NCBI GenBank assembly: GCA_004555335.1
Contig: SFII01000001.1
Span: forward strand, 1-64,000
From: Coriobacteriaceae bacterium
Lineage (GTDB): Bacteria; Actinomycetota; Coriobacteriia; Coriobacteriales; Eggerthellaceae
Length of the DNA stretch: 64,000 nucleotides
Direction of reading: 5' to 3'
Shown: positions 14,989 to 24,279 of the stretch, piece by piece
Layout of the letters: the number at the start of each line of letters is the position of its first letter
Numbering within the stretch: the stretch's first letter is position 1
The notes under the pieces: model-generated
What the model saw: only the letters and a program-made list of their open reading frames with translations
Told to the model about the DNA's origin: nothing
Databases searched by the model: none
Position numbers and translations under genes: made by a program

Positions 14989-15960
14989 ATGAGCGAATCC
15001 CGGATTATGGGCGGTTCGGTCCGCCGAAGCGAATTCTTCTTCCCCTCGAGTTTGGAGGGGTATTCCATCCACGCCGTGAAGTGGGAGCCTGCAGATGGCA
15101 GGGCGTTCGGCGTGGTCCAGCTCATCCATGGGATGGAAGAGCACATCGGGCGCTACGACGACTTCGCGCGGTTTTTGGCCATGCGGGGATTCGTCGTGTG
15201 CGGTTCGAGCCATATCGGACATGGCAGGAGCGTGCCTTCGCCAGATCGCATAAGCTGCCTGCCGGAACACGGCGCGCAGGTCATGCTGTCCGACGTCCAT
15301 ACGCTCAGGAAGAGGATGTCTTCCGAATATCCCGACCTGCCATATGCGATGTTCGGCCATTCCATGGGAAGCTTCCTTCTGCGCGTCTACCTCGCGCGCT
15401 TCGGGGAAGGGCTTGCCGGCGCCATCGTGTGCGGTACCGGGCAGCAGCCTCCTTTGGCGGCGAGATGCGCCAACGCGATCGCCCGGGGGATCGGCCGCAC
15501 GAAGGGTTTCGACTACAAGAGCGCGATGCTCGACAAGCTGGTAACGGGGTCTTTCGCCAAGGGTGTGGAAAATCCCAGGACCGCCTTCGATTGGCTTTCC
15601 TGCGATCCGTCCGTGGTAGACGAATACATCGCCGATCCCGCATGCGGCGTGATGTTCTCTGCGGGGGGATACGCGTCGCTCACCGACCTGGTTGCCGAGG
15701 CGGCCGGCAAGGCGTGCGCCTCGCGAGTACCCGATGGCCTGCCCGTGTTGTTCATCGCCGGTGCGAAGGACCCTGTGGGCGACTTCGGGAAAGGGCCCGC
15801 TGCTGCGGCGGAGATGATGGACGGGGTATCGCGGGCAGATGTCTCCCTTATCATCTACGAGGAGATGCGCCACGAGATCCTGAACGAGCCCGATCGCATT
15901 TCCGTGTATTTCGATGCGCTCCGCTTCATCGAAGCGGCATGTGGAAAGGTGTCCCGATGA
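14989..15960 (+). CDS. Alpha/beta hydrolase, monoacylglycerol lipase-like
   Basis: Serine hydrolase of 323 residues with the MGL/lysophospholipase pattern: QLIHGMEEHIGRYDDFARFL, oxyanion region HIGHGRS, nucleophile elbow GHSMGS (Ser125), acid in AGAKDPVGDFG and histidine in EMRHEILNE. No signal peptide is seen, so it is probably cytoplasmic. Two ATGs lie in tandem; 14989 has AAGGAG at 5 bases and is preferred over 14986. Its stop overlaps the glpK start (ATGA). That tight coupling to glycerol kinase suggests it releases glycerol from acylglycerols, which is inference. Confidence 0.85.
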   Translation: MSESRIMGGSVRRSEFFFPSSLEGYSIHAVKWEPADGRAFGVVQLIHGMEEHIGRYDDFARFLAMRGFVVCGSSHIGHGRSVPSPDRISCLPEHGAQVMLSDVHTLRKRMSSEYPDLPYAMFGHSMGSFLLRVYLARFGEGLAGAIVCGTGQQPPLAARCANAIARGIGRTKGFDYKSAMLDKLVTGSFAKGVENPRTAFDWLSCDPSVVDEYIADPACGVMFSAGGYASLTDLVAEAAGKACASRVPDGLPVLFIAGAKDPVGDFGKGPAAAAEMMDGVSRADVSLIIYEEMRHEILNEPDRISVYFDALRFIEAACGKVSR

Positions 15961-17498
15961 CGTACGTTATCGCCCTCGACCAGGGAACCACTTCGTCGCG
16001 TGCCCTGCTGGTCGATCATGATTCGGTGGTGCGGGGGGTTGCCCAGAAGCCCTTCGCGCAGCATTTCCCCCAGCCCGGCTGGGTCGAGCACGATCCCTTC
16101 GACATCCTGGAAACGCAGATCGGGGTGTTGAACGATCTGATGGATAGGGAGGGTCTGGGTCCCGACGACATCGAATGCATCGGCATCACCAACCAGAGGG
16201 AAACCACCATGCTCTGGGACAGGCGCACGGGTGACCCGGTGTGCAACGCCATCGTGTGGCAATGCAGGCGCACGGCCGATATCGTGGAAGCGGTCTGCGC
16301 CGAGCGCGGGGTTGCGGACTACATCACGGCCACGACGGGTCTTGTTCCCGATGCGTATTTTTCGGCCAGCAAGGTGAAGTGGATCTTGGATAACGTGCCC
16401 GGCGCGCGCGAGGCAGCGCAGATGGGCGATCTGCTGTTCGGCACCGTCGATACCTGGCTGATCTGGAACCTGACCGGCGGCAAGGTGCATGCGACGGATT
16501 ACACCAATGCGAGCAGGACCATGCTCTTCGACATCCATAAGGGTTGCTGGGACGAAAGGCTCTGCCGGATGTTCGGCATCCCCATGCATGTCCTGCCCGA
16601 GGTGCGCCGCTCGTCGGATTGCTACGGGGTGACGGCATCGGAGGCGCCGGCGTCGCATCGCGGGCTCACCGGTCGCGGGCGGGATCTTCCCCGCATCCCG
16701 CAGGGCATCCGCATCTGCGGTGTTGCGGGCGACCAGCAGGCGGCCCTGTTCGGCCAGTGCTGCACCAGCGCGGGCAGGGCGAAGAACACCTACGGGACGG
16801 GTTGCTTCCTGCTCATGCATACGGGCAAGGTGGCGGTTTCTTCCCGCAACAACCTGATCACCACCATCGCCGCGAGTGCGCCGGGTGCCGAAGGACTGGA
16901 ATACGCCCTCGAGGGGAGCGTGTTCATGGCAGGCGCCCTCATCCAGTGGCTTCGCGACGAGCTGGGTCTGATCGAATCGGTGGAGGAAAGCGAGCAGATG
17001 GCCTTGAGCGTGCCCGATTCCGCCGGCGTGTTCATCGTTCCGGCGTTCACGGGCCTGGGCGCTCCCTATTGGGATGCCGAAGCGCGCGGGGCGATTTACG
17101 GGCTCACGCGCGGCGCGCGCAGGGAGCACATCGTCAGGGCGGCGCTGGAATCGCTCGCCTTCCAGGTGAATGACCTGATCAGGGGGATGGAAGACGACGC
17201 CGGCTGCTGCTTGGAGCTTCTCGCCGTGGATGGCGGCGCGAGCCGCAACAACTTCCTCATGCAGTTCCAAAGCGACATCCTGCGCACCAGGCTGCAAAGG
17301 CCCGTCTCCACCGAAACCACCGCCTTGGGCGCGGCATATCTTGCCGGTTTGCAGACGGGTTTCTGGCAAGATATGGGTGAGATATGCGCGCGGCGTTCGA
17401 TCGAGCGCGAATTCACGCCCGGGATGGATGCGTGCACCAGGGATGCGGCGGTGATGAAGTGGTCCCGCTGCATCGAGCGCACCCGGAGCACTTACTGA
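15957..17498 (+). CDS. glpK: Glycerol kinase
   Basis: Phosphorylates glycerol to sn-glycerol 3-phosphate for glycolysis or phospholipid synthesis. The 513-residue protein shows the FGGY fold: ALDQGTTSSRALL at the N-terminus, GITNQRETTMLWDRRTG, the substrate motif around AIVWQCRRT, NTYGTGCFLLMHTG, and AVDGGASRNNFLMQFQSDIL near the C-terminus. The ATG overlaps the hydrolase stop codon. The frame is open far upstream only because it is a shadow frame of the preceding genes. No glycerol facilitator or glycerol-3-phosphate dehydrogenase lies nearby. Confidence 0.97.
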   Translation: MTYVIALDQGTTSSRALLVDHDSVVRGVAQKPFAQHFPQPGWVEHDPFDILETQIGVLNDLMDREGLGPDDIECIGITNQRETTMLWDRRTGDPVCNAIVWQCRRTADIVEAVCAERGVADYITATTGLVPDAYFSASKVKWILDNVPGAREAAQMGDLLFGTVDTWLIWNLTGGKVHATDYTNASRTMLFDIHKGCWDERLCRMFGIPMHVLPEVRRSSDCYGVTASEAPASHRGLTGRGRDLPRIPQGIRICGVAGDQQAALFGQCCTSAGRAKNTYGTGCFLLMHTGKVAVSSRNNLITTIAASAPGAEGLEYALEGSVFMAGALIQWLRDELGLIESVEESEQMALSVPDSAGVFIVPAFTGLGAPYWDAEARGAIYGLTRGARREHIVRAALESLAFQVNDLIRGMEDDAGCCLELLAVDGGASRNNFLMQFQSDILRTRLQRPVSTETTALGAAYLAGLQTGFWQDMGEICARRSIEREFTPGMDACTRDAAVMKWSRCIERTRSTY

Positions 17499-17532
17499 AG
17501 GACATGCGGACTCTAAGGAAAGGGTACCTGAA

Positions 17533-17967
17533 ATGAAGATCTCAATCGGAAGCGACCACGCAGGGTTCGAGCAGAAGGAGCTGCTCAAGGCCTATCTGGA
17601 AGAACTCGGGCATGAAGTGGTCGACCGCGGCTGCTACAGCGAGGAGCGTGTGGATTATCCCGACCATGCCGTTCCCGTGGCGGAGGATGTTGCCCAGGGC
17701 GACTCCGAGCGGGGCGTTCTGGTGTGCGGCACGGGCATCGGAATGGCGCTTGCTGCGGACAAGGTGGCCGGCATCCGCGCTGCGAACATCATCAATCCCC
17801 AGTTCGCCCAACTGTGCCGCGAGCACAACGACTGCAACGTCATCACCTTGTCGGGAAGGTTCGTCGAGTTTGAAGAGAACAAGAGGATCCTCGATGCGTT
17901 TCTGACCACCGAATTCGGCGGTGGCCGACACGCGGGGAGGGTTTGCAAGATTATGGAGCTCGATTAA
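17533..17967 (+). CDS. rpiB: Ribose-5-phosphate isomerase B
   Basis: Interconverts ribose 5-phosphate and ribulose 5-phosphate in the non-oxidative pentose phosphate pathway. The 144-residue protein is family length, with SDHAGFEQK at the N-terminus, the phosphate/anion loop GTGIGMALAADK and the catalytic Cys65 (LVCGTG). The start follows AAGGAAAGGG. It is 34 bases after glpK and 64 bases before glyA. With prs later in the window it supplies phosphoribosyl precursors. Confidence 0.96.
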   Translation: MKISIGSDHAGFEQKELLKAYLEELGHEVVDRGCYSEERVDYPDHAVPVAEDVAQGDSERGVLVCGTGIGMALAADKVAGIRAANIINPQFAQLCREHNDCNVITLSGRFVEFEENKRILDAFLTTEFGGGRHAGRVCKIMELD

Positions 17968-18031
17968 CCCTTCCGTTATCTTCGGGCGATAGAATCGCAA
18001 CAACGAATGTCATCTGGCCAAGGAGGATGCC

Positions 18032-19285
18032 ATGTCCCTGAATTACGTATCCCAGTCCGATCCTGCGGTTGCCGCGGCCCTTTGCGCGGAACTCGACCGC
18101 CAGCGCACCAGCATCGAACTGATCGCTTCCGAGAACTTCACTTCCCCTGCGGTAATGGAGGCCGTGGGAAGCGTGCTCACCAATAAGTACGCCGAAGGCT
18201 ATCCCGGCAAGCGCTATTACGGCGGCTGCGAGAAGGTCGACCTTGTGGAAGACCTTGCACGCGATCGCGCGAAGGAATTGTTCGGTGCGGGTTTCGCCAA
18301 CGTGCAGCCCCATTCCGGCGCCCAGGCGAACTACGCCGCATACGCCGCGATGATCCAGCCCGGCGATACCATCCTGGGCATGAGCCTGGACAACGGCGGG
18401 CATCTTACCCACGGATCCCCCGCGAACTTCTCGGGCAAACTGTACAACGTCGTCGCCTACGGCTTGAATGAGGAAGAGCGCCTGGATTACGACGAGCTGG
18501 AGCGCTTGGCGAAGGAGCACCGCCCCAAGCTCATCGTCGCCGGCGCCTCCGCGTATCCGCGTATCATCGACTTCGAGCGTATCGGCAATATCGCCCGCGA
18601 AGTCGGCGCCCTGCTGATGGTCGACATGGCCCACATCGCAGGCTTGGTTGCGACCGGTGCGCATCCCAGTCCCGTTCCCCATGCCGACGTGGTCACCACC
18701 ACCACCCATAAGACCCTGCGCGGACCCCGCGGCGGCCTGATCCTCACCAACGACGAGGCCCTGGCCAAGAAGCTCAACTCCGCGGTCTTTCCCGGATCCC
18801 AGGGCGGTCCCCTCATGCACGTCATCGCAGGCAAGGCGGTGGCGCTGGGCGAGGCCCTGAAGCCCGAATACAAGACCTACATCGACAACGTCGTCGCGAA
18901 TTGCGCGCGTATGGGCGAGGGCATGGTCGAAGGCGGCCTTCGCCTGGTCACCGGCGGCACCGACAACCATCTGTGCCTGGTCGACCTCACCAATGCGGGA
19001 ATCACCGGCAAGGATGCCGAAAAGATCCTGGAGTCCGTCGGCCTGACCGTCAATAAGAACACCATCCCCAACGAGCCGCTTTCGCCCTTCGTGACCAGCG
19101 GCATCCGCGTGGGTTCTGCGGCGGCGACCACCCGCGGCTTGACCGAGGAAGATTTCTACCAGGTGGGCTTGGCTATCGCCGAGGCGGTCTTCAATGCGGG
19201 CGATGAAGCCCGTCTGGAGCAGATCGCCAAGCGCATGGATGCCATCATCCAGGCGCATCCGCTCTATCCTCAGATCACTTACTAG
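18032..19285 (+). CDS. glyA: Serine hydroxymethyltransferase
   Basis: PLP enzyme converting serine and tetrahydrofolate to glycine and 5,10-methylene-THF. The 417-residue protein has [29 protein letters not shown] and the PLP-lysine motif [15 protein letters not shown] with Lys227. The start follows a perfect AAGGAGG. It is followed by a dCMP deaminase gene, and both functions converge on thymidylate synthesis (methylene-THF and dUMP), which fits their proximity. Confidence 0.97.
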   Translation: MSLNYVSQSDPAVAAALCAELDRQRTSIELIASENFTSPAVMEAVGSVLTNKYAEGYPGKRYYGGCEKVDLVEDLARDRAKELFGAGFANVQPHSGAQANYAAYAAMIQPGDTILGMSLDNGGHLTHGSPANFSGKLYNVVAYGLNEEERLDYDELERLAKEHRPKLIVAGASAYPRIIDFERIGNIAREVGALLMVDMAHIAGLVATGAHPSPVPHADVVTTTTHKTLRGPRGGLILTNDEALAKKLNSAVFPGSQGGPLMHVIAGKAVALGEALKPEYKTYIDNVVANCARMGEGMVEGGLRLVTGGTDNHLCLVDLTNAGITGKDAEKILESVGLTVNKNTIPNEPLSPFVTSGIRVGSAAATTRGLTEEDFYQVGLAIAEAVFNAGDEARLEQIAKRMDAIIQAHPLYPQITY

Positions 19286-19318
19286 GGATACAATCGGAAA
19301 ACCAATTCGATTCACCAG

Positions 19319-19346
19319 GCGCCCCGGGCTTCGACTCGGGGCGCTT
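19319..19346 (+). terminator. Weak hairpin between glyA and the deaminase gene
   Basis: GCGCCCCG (19319-19326) pairs with CGGGGCGC (19337-19344) and is followed by only two T. It may attenuate rather than stop transcription. Confidence 0.35.
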
Positions 19347-19367
19347 CCCGATAGAAAGGGCGAAGCG

Positions 19368-19859
19368 ATGGGTGTCGAATCCCCGAAAACAGCCAATATT
19401 CCCGTTCCGGAAAACCGTCCCAGCTGGGATGAGTATTTCATGACCCTCGCAGAGCAGGTCGCGACAAGGACGACGTGCTTGCGCAGAGCGGTCGGCGCGG
19501 TCATTGTGAAGGATAAGAGAATCCTCGCAACGGGTTACAACGGGGTGCCCTCGGGCTTGCGCCATTGCTGCGAAACGGGTTGCCTCAGGCAGCAACTGGG
19601 CATCCCAAGCGGGCAGCGGCATGAGATCTGCCGCGGGTTGCACGCGGAGCAGAATGCCATCGTGCAGGCAGCGCGATACGGGATAGATATCTCCGGTTCC
19701 ACGATGTACGTCAATACGCAGCCATGCGTGGTATGCGCGAAGATGCTCATCAATGCAGGTGTCGAGGAGATAGTGTATTCGAACCCATATCCCGATGAGC
19801 TCTCGATGGAACTGCTGGAAGAATCGGGGGTTCGCTTAAGGATGTTCAGCCGCGAATAG
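19368..19859 (+). CDS. Deoxycytidylate (dCMP) deaminase family protein, ComEB-like
   Basis: Zinc deaminase of 163 residues in the dCMP deaminase/ComEB branch, producing dUMP for thymidylate synthase. It shows [31 protein letters not shown], the zinc motif HAEQNA (His92, Glu94 as proton shuttle) and PCVVC (Cys120, Cys123). An extra cysteine-rich insert near residues 64-72 (RHCCETGC) is usual in this subfamily. The ATG at 19368 follows AGAAAGGG; upstream in-frame codons overlap glyA. It lies between glyA and the ATP synthase operon, which has its own promoter. Confidence 0.92.
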   Translation: MGVESPKTANIPVPENRPSWDEYFMTLAEQVATRTTCLRRAVGAVIVKDKRILATGYNGVPSGLRHCCETGCLRQQLGIPSGQRHEICRGLHAEQNAIVQAARYGIDISGSTMYVNTQPCVVCAKMLINAGVEEIVYSNPYPDELSMELLEESGVRLRMFSRE

Positions 19860-19911
19860 GCGGCAAGCGACGAGCTGGCGGGATATGTCAGCCGCAAGGA
19901 GAAGTCAATCC

Positions 19912-19940
19912 TTTACAGCGTAAACGGTTGGGATATTATA
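19912..19940 (+). promoter_or_regulatory. Candidate promoter of the ATP synthase operon
   Basis: TTTACA at 19912-19917 is followed after 16 bases by TATTAT at 19934-19939 (17 bases if ATTATA is used). It lies about 60 bases before the first gene of the operon in an unusually AT-rich patch. Confidence 0.5.
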
Positions 19941-19998
19941 ACAATGTATTGCTATAGGGAGATGTGCGCAAAAAGCGCTTGGTAAATGAGAGTGGAGT

Positions 19999-20283
19999 AT
20001 GGTAATCGCAGTAATTGCAGCTCTTCTGGTCAGTATCCTGAGCCTCGTCCCCTTCTGGGTAGCGGTAAAAAGGGTGCGTCTGATCAATGAGACGGCATCG
20101 GCCGGCGTGCTCGGTCCCTTCCTGCTTACGATTGCAATCTCCTTCCTCATCCTGCTCGCGGGAATCGTGCTCTGCAAGCTCATTGCGGCAGATTATCAAG
20201 TGGTATACTCGCTCACTGAACTTATAGCATTCACGGTTGGCGTGGTTGTTATGGGCTTGCTGATCAAGCAGCGCCAGAAATAG
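19999..20283 (+). CDS. Small membrane protein at the head of the atp operon, AtpI-like
   Basis: A 94-residue protein with three hydrophobic segments (about residues 3-23, 40-60 and 70-88) and a basic C-terminus KQRQK. Its position directly before atpB is where atpI (ATP synthase subunit I, helping c-ring assembly) is normally found. The sequence itself shows no decisive motif, so the call rests on position and topology. The ribosome-binding site (GGAG almost touching the ATG) is poorly spaced, but a stop codon just upstream excludes a longer form. Spacing to atpB is 17 bases. Confidence 0.62.
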   Translation: MVIAVIAALLVSILSLVPFWVAVKRVRLINETASAGVLGPFLLTIAISFLILLAGIVLCKLIAADYQVVYSLTELIAFTVGVVVMGLLIKQRQK

Positions 20284-20300
20284 AAAAAAAGGAGAGTAGC

Positions 20301-21110
20301 ATGGCTTTTGAGCTTACGGGTAATCCGCTTGCGGATATCGCAGCCCCGATCGAAGAGCTGAGCGAATCGTTCAATTCGACATTCGTGGTCAGCTTCGGTA
20401 ACGGCATCGGCCTCACCCAGTACACCGCGTGGATGATCCTCATCAGCATTGTCGTGCTGGCAGTGGTCCTGGTGGGTGTGCGCAAGGTGCAGGTTGTCCC
20501 CAAGGGCAAGTTCGCAGGACTGATCGACTGGGGATACGACGCGGTTTGCCGCAATATGGGCGAAGGTGCTATCGGCCATGGCTGGAAGAAGCACATCCCC
20601 TTCCTGGCGACCCTGTTCTTCTTCATCCTGATCAGCAACATCATCGGCCTGATCCCCGGCGCTAAGACCCCCACCGGCTCCCTCAGCGTCACTTGGGCAC
20701 TGGCTCTTATTTCCTTCGTATACTTCAACGCATACGGCATCAAGGCAAAGGGCGGCCTGGGCTACATCAAGTCCATCGCTCCTTCCGGTCTGCCCAAGCC
20801 CATGGTTCCGGTTATCTGGTTCTTCGAATTCTTCTCCCTGGTCATCCGCCTGCTTACCCTGGCCGTTCGACTCTACGGCAACATGTTCGCAGGCCACATG
20901 ATCCTGGGTATCTTCGCCATCATGACCCAGTTCTTCATCCTGGAAGTGGCAATGGCCGGCGCAAGCGTCGTCGTTGCACTGCCCTCCATCGCATGGGCGC
21001 TCTTCCTGCTGGTTATGTATGCGCTCGAATGCCTGGTTGCATTCCTTCAGGCATACGTCTTCACCATCCTGTCGGCCGTGTACGTCGGCCTGGCAACCTC
21101 TTCCCACTAA
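20301..21110 (+). CDS. atpB: ATP synthase F0 subunit a
   Basis: Membrane stator subunit that forms the two proton half-channels against the c-ring. The 269-residue protein has about six helices. The essential arginine is Arg190 in LAVRLYGNMFAGH, and the last helices contain the polar channel residues (YALECLVAFLQAYVFTILSAVYV). The start has AAAGGAGAG. It precedes atpE by 148 bases, a longer gap than elsewhere in the operon. Confidence 0.96.
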   Translation: MAFELTGNPLADIAAPIEELSESFNSTFVVSFGNGIGLTQYTAWMILISIVVLAVVLVGVRKVQVVPKGKFAGLIDWGYDAVCRNMGEGAIGHGWKKHIPFLATLFFFILISNIIGLIPGAKTPTGSLSVTWALALISFVYFNAYGIKAKGGLGYIKSIAPSGLPKPMVPVIWFFEFFSLVIRLLTLAVRLYGNMFAGHMILGIFAIMTQFFILEVAMAGASVVVALPSIAWALFLLVMYALECLVAFLQAYVFTILSAVYVGLATSSH

Positions 21111-21142
21111 AAGGCATCGGCCTTTCAATTGGGTAAGATTTC

Positions 21143-21163
21143 GAGCGGGAGATTCTCCCGCTC
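21143..21163 (+). other. Perfect intercistronic hairpin between atpB and atpE
   Basis: GAGCGGGAG and CTCCCGCTC form a 9-bp stem with a three-base loop and no T-tract. It probably stabilises or processes the mRNA ahead of atpE rather than terminating it. The segment before atpE (near 21212) also contains a T-rich stretch. Confidence 0.5.
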
Positions 21164-21258
21164 ATAGTTTCGGCTTTATCCGGCACGAGTGAGCCGGTTA
21201 GGCATAGTGGTAATTGTTTTTGGGAAAGCCCCGAAAACGACAAAAGGAGGAAAACGTT

Positions 21259-21477
21259 ATGGAAACCACCTTCATCATCGCAGCATTGAAGGTCGTCGGC
21301 TACGGCCTTGGCACCATCGGCCCTGGCATCGGTCTTGGTCTTTGCGGTTATGGTCTGTGCGTAGGCTCTGCACGTCAGCCCGAACTCGCTGGCAAGCTGT
21401 TCACCAACGCCCTGATCTTCGGCGCACTCGCAGAAGCACTCGCCCTGATCGGCTTCGTTCTTACCTTCATCTTCTAA
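21259..21477 (+). CDS. atpE: ATP synthase F0 subunit c
   Basis: Proteolipid that forms the rotor ring. The 72-residue hairpin has a Gly-rich first helix (GLGTIGPGIGLGLCGYG), the polar loop SARQPE and a second helix with the ion-binding Glu59 (FGALAEALALIG). The first helix lacks the Gln, and the residue after Glu59 is Ala rather than Ser/Thr, so proton rather than sodium coupling is expected. The ATG at 21259 follows AAAAGGAGG, the strongest ribosome-binding site in the operon, as expected for a subunit needed in many copies. Confidence 0.97.
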   Translation: METTFIIAALKVVGYGLGTIGPGIGLGLCGYGLCVGSARQPELAGKLFTNALIFGALAEALALIGFVLTFIF

Positions 21478-21524
21478 AAAAGCTTAGTGTTGAATTGCAT
21501 TTAGCTAAGAAAGAAGGTGGATAC

Positions 21525-22127
21525 GTGAAAAAGACGAAGCTGGTAAAGGTAGGCACCGCTGCAGCAGCGTTCGCTGCGCTTCAGTGCGCTTTCCCCGTCC
21601 TCGCATTCGCCTCTGAGAAGGAAGGCATCGCGGTTCTCATCCCCGATATGAACGAGTTCATTCCCATGCTCGTCGCCTTCCTTATCATTCTCGCCGTTCT
21701 GGCGAAGCTCGGCTGGCCTGTAATCGATAACATTATCACCAAGCGTGAGACCACGATTACCGAGGCACTGAAGAAGTCCGAGGAAGCCCAGGTAGAAAGC
21801 GAGCGTGTGCTTGCCGAGTACCGCAAGCAGCTGGCTGACGCGAAGGCTCAGTCCGCCCAGATCATCGCTGACGCTCGCGCCACCGGTGAATCTGTCAAGG
21901 CTGACATCACCGCTAAGGCACAGGCTGAGGCAGCGGACATGATCGAAAAGGCCCGCGGCGCCATCGAAGCCGAGAAGAAGGCTGCAATCGCCGAACTTCA
22001 GAGCTCTGTGGCAGAGACCTCCATTGCTGTTGCATCCAAGGTTATCGGTGCGGACCTCAGCGACGATGAGCATCGTCAGCTCATCGAGCGCTACGTAAAC
22101 GAGGCGGGTAGTTTCAATGCCAACTAA
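21525..22127 (+). CDS. atpF: ATP synthase F0 subunit b
   Basis: Peripheral stalk subunit linking subunit a to F1. The 200-residue protein starts with a signal-peptide-like hydrophobic region (residues 8-28, ending AFASEKE). The membrane anchor follows at about 43-62 (FIPMLVAFLIILAVLAKLGWPV), then a long charged Ala-rich coiled coil. The GTG start at 21525 follows AAGAAGG. The extra N-terminal hydrophobic segment is seen in several Gram-positive b subunits. Its last codons overlap the atpH start. Confidence 0.95.
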   Translation: MKKTKLVKVGTAAAAFAALQCAFPVLAFASEKEGIAVLIPDMNEFIPMLVAFLIILAVLAKLGWPVIDNIITKRETTITEALKKSEEAQVESERVLAEYRKQLADAKAQSAQIIADARATGESVKADITAKAQAEAADMIEKARGAIEAEKKAAIAELQSSVAETSIAVASKVIGADLSDDEHRQLIERYVNEAGSFNAN

Positions 22128-22677
22128 CCGTCACACCGCAAAAGCCGAAGCCGAGCTGTACGCAACGACGCTTCTGGAAGCCCTGAATAACGAGGGCGGG
22201 CTTGACGCTGTCATGAACGGCCGTACCCAGATCGACACGATTATCAGGTACGCCCGTGCAAATGCCCAGCTCAACGAAGTTATGGCGGATTCCAGCATTG
22301 CGCCGGAGCAGCGCGCACAGCTCGTCAAGCGAGTATTCGCAGATTGCGAGCCCGCTTTGGTGAGCGTGCTCGCCGTTATGGCAGAGCGTGGCGATTTCTC
22401 CAGGTTGAACCGTATCTGGGACATCTACGATGCCAAGATCAGGGAAAAGTTCAACGTGTGCGTGGTTGACGTTGTCACCCGCGTGGCGCTTGACGATCAC
22501 CTGCGAGAAGTAATCAAGAACAAGGCCGGCAAGGATCTTGGTTGCGATGTTGTCCTCAACGAGAGCATCGACACCAGCCTCCTGGGCGGCATCATCATGA
22601 GCGCCAATGGGCAGCGCATCGATGCAAGTGTGAACACTATGCTCGACAACGCTCGTACAGCGCTGAAGAAAAATTAA
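22117..22677 (+). CDS. atpH: ATP synthase F1 subunit delta
   Basis: Caps the F1 head and joins it to the b-subunit stalk. The 186-residue protein has the alpha-helical N-terminal domain (LYATTLLEALNNEG) and the C-terminal GGIIMSANGQRIDASVNTML motif typical of OSCP/delta. The ATG lies inside the last four codons of atpF, so translation is coupled. It is 18 bases before atpA. Confidence 0.95.
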   Translation: MPTNRHTAKAEAELYATTLLEALNNEGGLDAVMNGRTQIDTIIRYARANAQLNEVMADSSIAPEQRAQLVKRVFADCEPALVSVLAVMAERGDFSRLNRIWDIYDAKIREKFNVCVVDVVTRVALDDHLREVIKNKAGKDLGCDVVLNESIDTSLLGGIIMSANGQRIDASVNTMLDNARTALKKN

Positions 22678-22695
22678 CGATGGAGGTGAATGTAA

Positions 22696-24267
22696 GTGAC
22701 TGAAATCACCGCACAGTCTATCGACGACGCGCTGCGCAAGCAGCTCGATGCGCTGAACACAAGCGTTGAATCTCGCGAAGTCGGCACGGTAATTCAGGTT
22801 GGCGACGGTATTGCCCGTATCGATGGCCTGAAGGACGCGATGGCTGGCGAATTGCTCGAATTCACCGGTTCCAACGGCAAGACCGTCTACGGCATGGCTC
22901 AGAACCTCGAAGAGGACGAAGTCGGCGCCGTACTGATGGGCGAGGTCACCGCAATCAAGGAAAATGACATGGTACGCACCACCGGTCGTATCGTGGAGGT
23001 TCCCTCTGGTCGCGCACTGCTTGGCCGCGTCGTGAACCCCTTGGGCATGCCTCTTGACGGCAAGGGCCCCATCGAGGCCGAGGCATATCGTCCCGTCGAA
23101 TTCAAGGCACCCGGTGTTATCTCCCGCCAGCCCGTTTGCGAACCCATGCAGACCGGCATCCTCGCAGTCGACTCTATGATTCCCATTGGCCGTGGCCAGC
23201 GAGAACTCATCATCGGCGACCGCCAGACCGGTAAGACCGCTATCGCGGTCGACACCATCATCAACCAGAAAGGCCAGGACATGATCTGCATCTATGTTGC
23301 GATCGGTCAGAAGGCCTCTACGGTTGCCGGTCTCGTCGAGACCCTGGAAAAGCATGGCGCGATGGAATACACCATCATCGTCTGCGCTTCCGCAGCCGAC
23401 TCCGCTCCTCTGCAGTACATCGCTCCCATGGCCGGTGCTGCAATGGGCGAATACTTCGTGTACAACGGCGTAGACGGCAAGCCCGCGAACGCCGAAAACC
23501 CCGGCCAGCACGTCCTGTGCATCTACGACGACTTGTCCAAGCAGGCCGTCGCATATCGCCAGATGTCTTTGACCCTGCGTCGCCCGCCGGGACGCGAAGC
23601 ATATCCTGGCGACATCTTCTACCTGCACAGCCGCTTGCTGGAACGTGCAGTCAAGATGTCCGATGAAAACGGCGGCGGTTCCATGACCGCTCTGCCTATC
23701 ATCGAAACCCAGGCAGGCGACGTTTCCGCCTATATTCCTACCAATGTTATTTCCATTACCGACGGTCAGATCTTCCTGGTTACCGACCTGTTCTTCCAGG
23801 GCCAGCGCCCCGCAGTCGACGTAGGTATCTCCGTTTCCCGCGTAGGCGGCTCCGCTCAGACCAAGGCTGTCAAGAGCGTTGCAGGCTCCCTGCGTCTGGA
23901 CCTTGCATCCTACCGTGAGCTTCAGGCGTTCACCCAGTTCGGTTCCGACCTGGACAAGGCAACCACCGACCAGCTCAACCGCGGTGCCCGCATGATGGAA
24001 CTGCTCAAGCAGGGCCGTTATGTACCTATGGCTTTCGAAGAAGAAGCCATCGCCGTTTACGCTGGCAACCATGCCTATCTGGACGACCTGCCGGTAGAGG
24101 ACGTCGTACGTTTCCGCAACGAGCTCATCGACTATCTGCGCGCTGCGCATGCCGATCTGCTGGCAGAGCTGCACGCTGAGAAGAAGTTCAATGAGGGCAT
24201 CGAGGCTAAGCTGAATGTCGCCATCGAACAGTTCAAGCAGCAGTTCGTCGTTACGGACAAGGCTTAA
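22696..24267 (+). CDS. atpA: ATP synthase F1 subunit alpha
   Basis: Non-catalytic nucleotide-binding subunit of the F1 hexamer. The 523-residue protein has the beta-barrel N-terminal domain, the P-loop GDRQTGKT (residues 174-181), the [29 protein letters not shown] segment and the arginine-finger region [22 protein letters not shown] is the start codon, with TGGAGGTG upstream. Confidence 0.98.
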   Translation: MTEITAQSIDDALRKQLDALNTSVESREVGTVIQVGDGIARIDGLKDAMAGELLEFTGSNGKTVYGMAQNLEEDEVGAVLMGEVTAIKENDMVRTTGRIVEVPSGRALLGRVVNPLGMPLDGKGPIEAEAYRPVEFKAPGVISRQPVCEPMQTGILAVDSMIPIGRGQRELIIGDRQTGKTAIAVDTIINQKGQDMICIYVAIGQKASTVAGLVETLEKHGAMEYTIIVCASAADSAPLQYIAPMAGAAMGEYFVYNGVDGKPANAENPGQHVLCIYDDLSKQAVAYRQMSLTLRRPPGREAYPGDIFYLHSRLLERAVKMSDENGGGSMTALPIIETQAGDVSAYIPTNVISITDGQIFLVTDLFFQGQRPAVDVGISVSRVGGSAQTKAVKSVAGSLRLDLASYRELQAFTQFGSDLDKATTDQLNRGARMMELLKQGRYVPMAFEEEAIAVYAGNHAYLDDLPVEDVVRFRNELIDYLRAAHADLLAELHAEKKFNEGIEAKLNVAIEQFKQQFVVTDKA

Positions 24268-24279
24268 GGCAGGTAGCGC

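Noticed and set aside
14058..15956. Upstream in-frame extension of glpK by about 630 codons
   Set aside because: It is an Arg-rich shadow frame through the fusion gene and the hydrolase; the family start is at 15957 with ATGA coupling.
21143..21163. Terminator between atpB and atpE
   Set aside because: Perfect hairpin but no T-tract, and it lies inside an operon whose genes must be cotranscribed.
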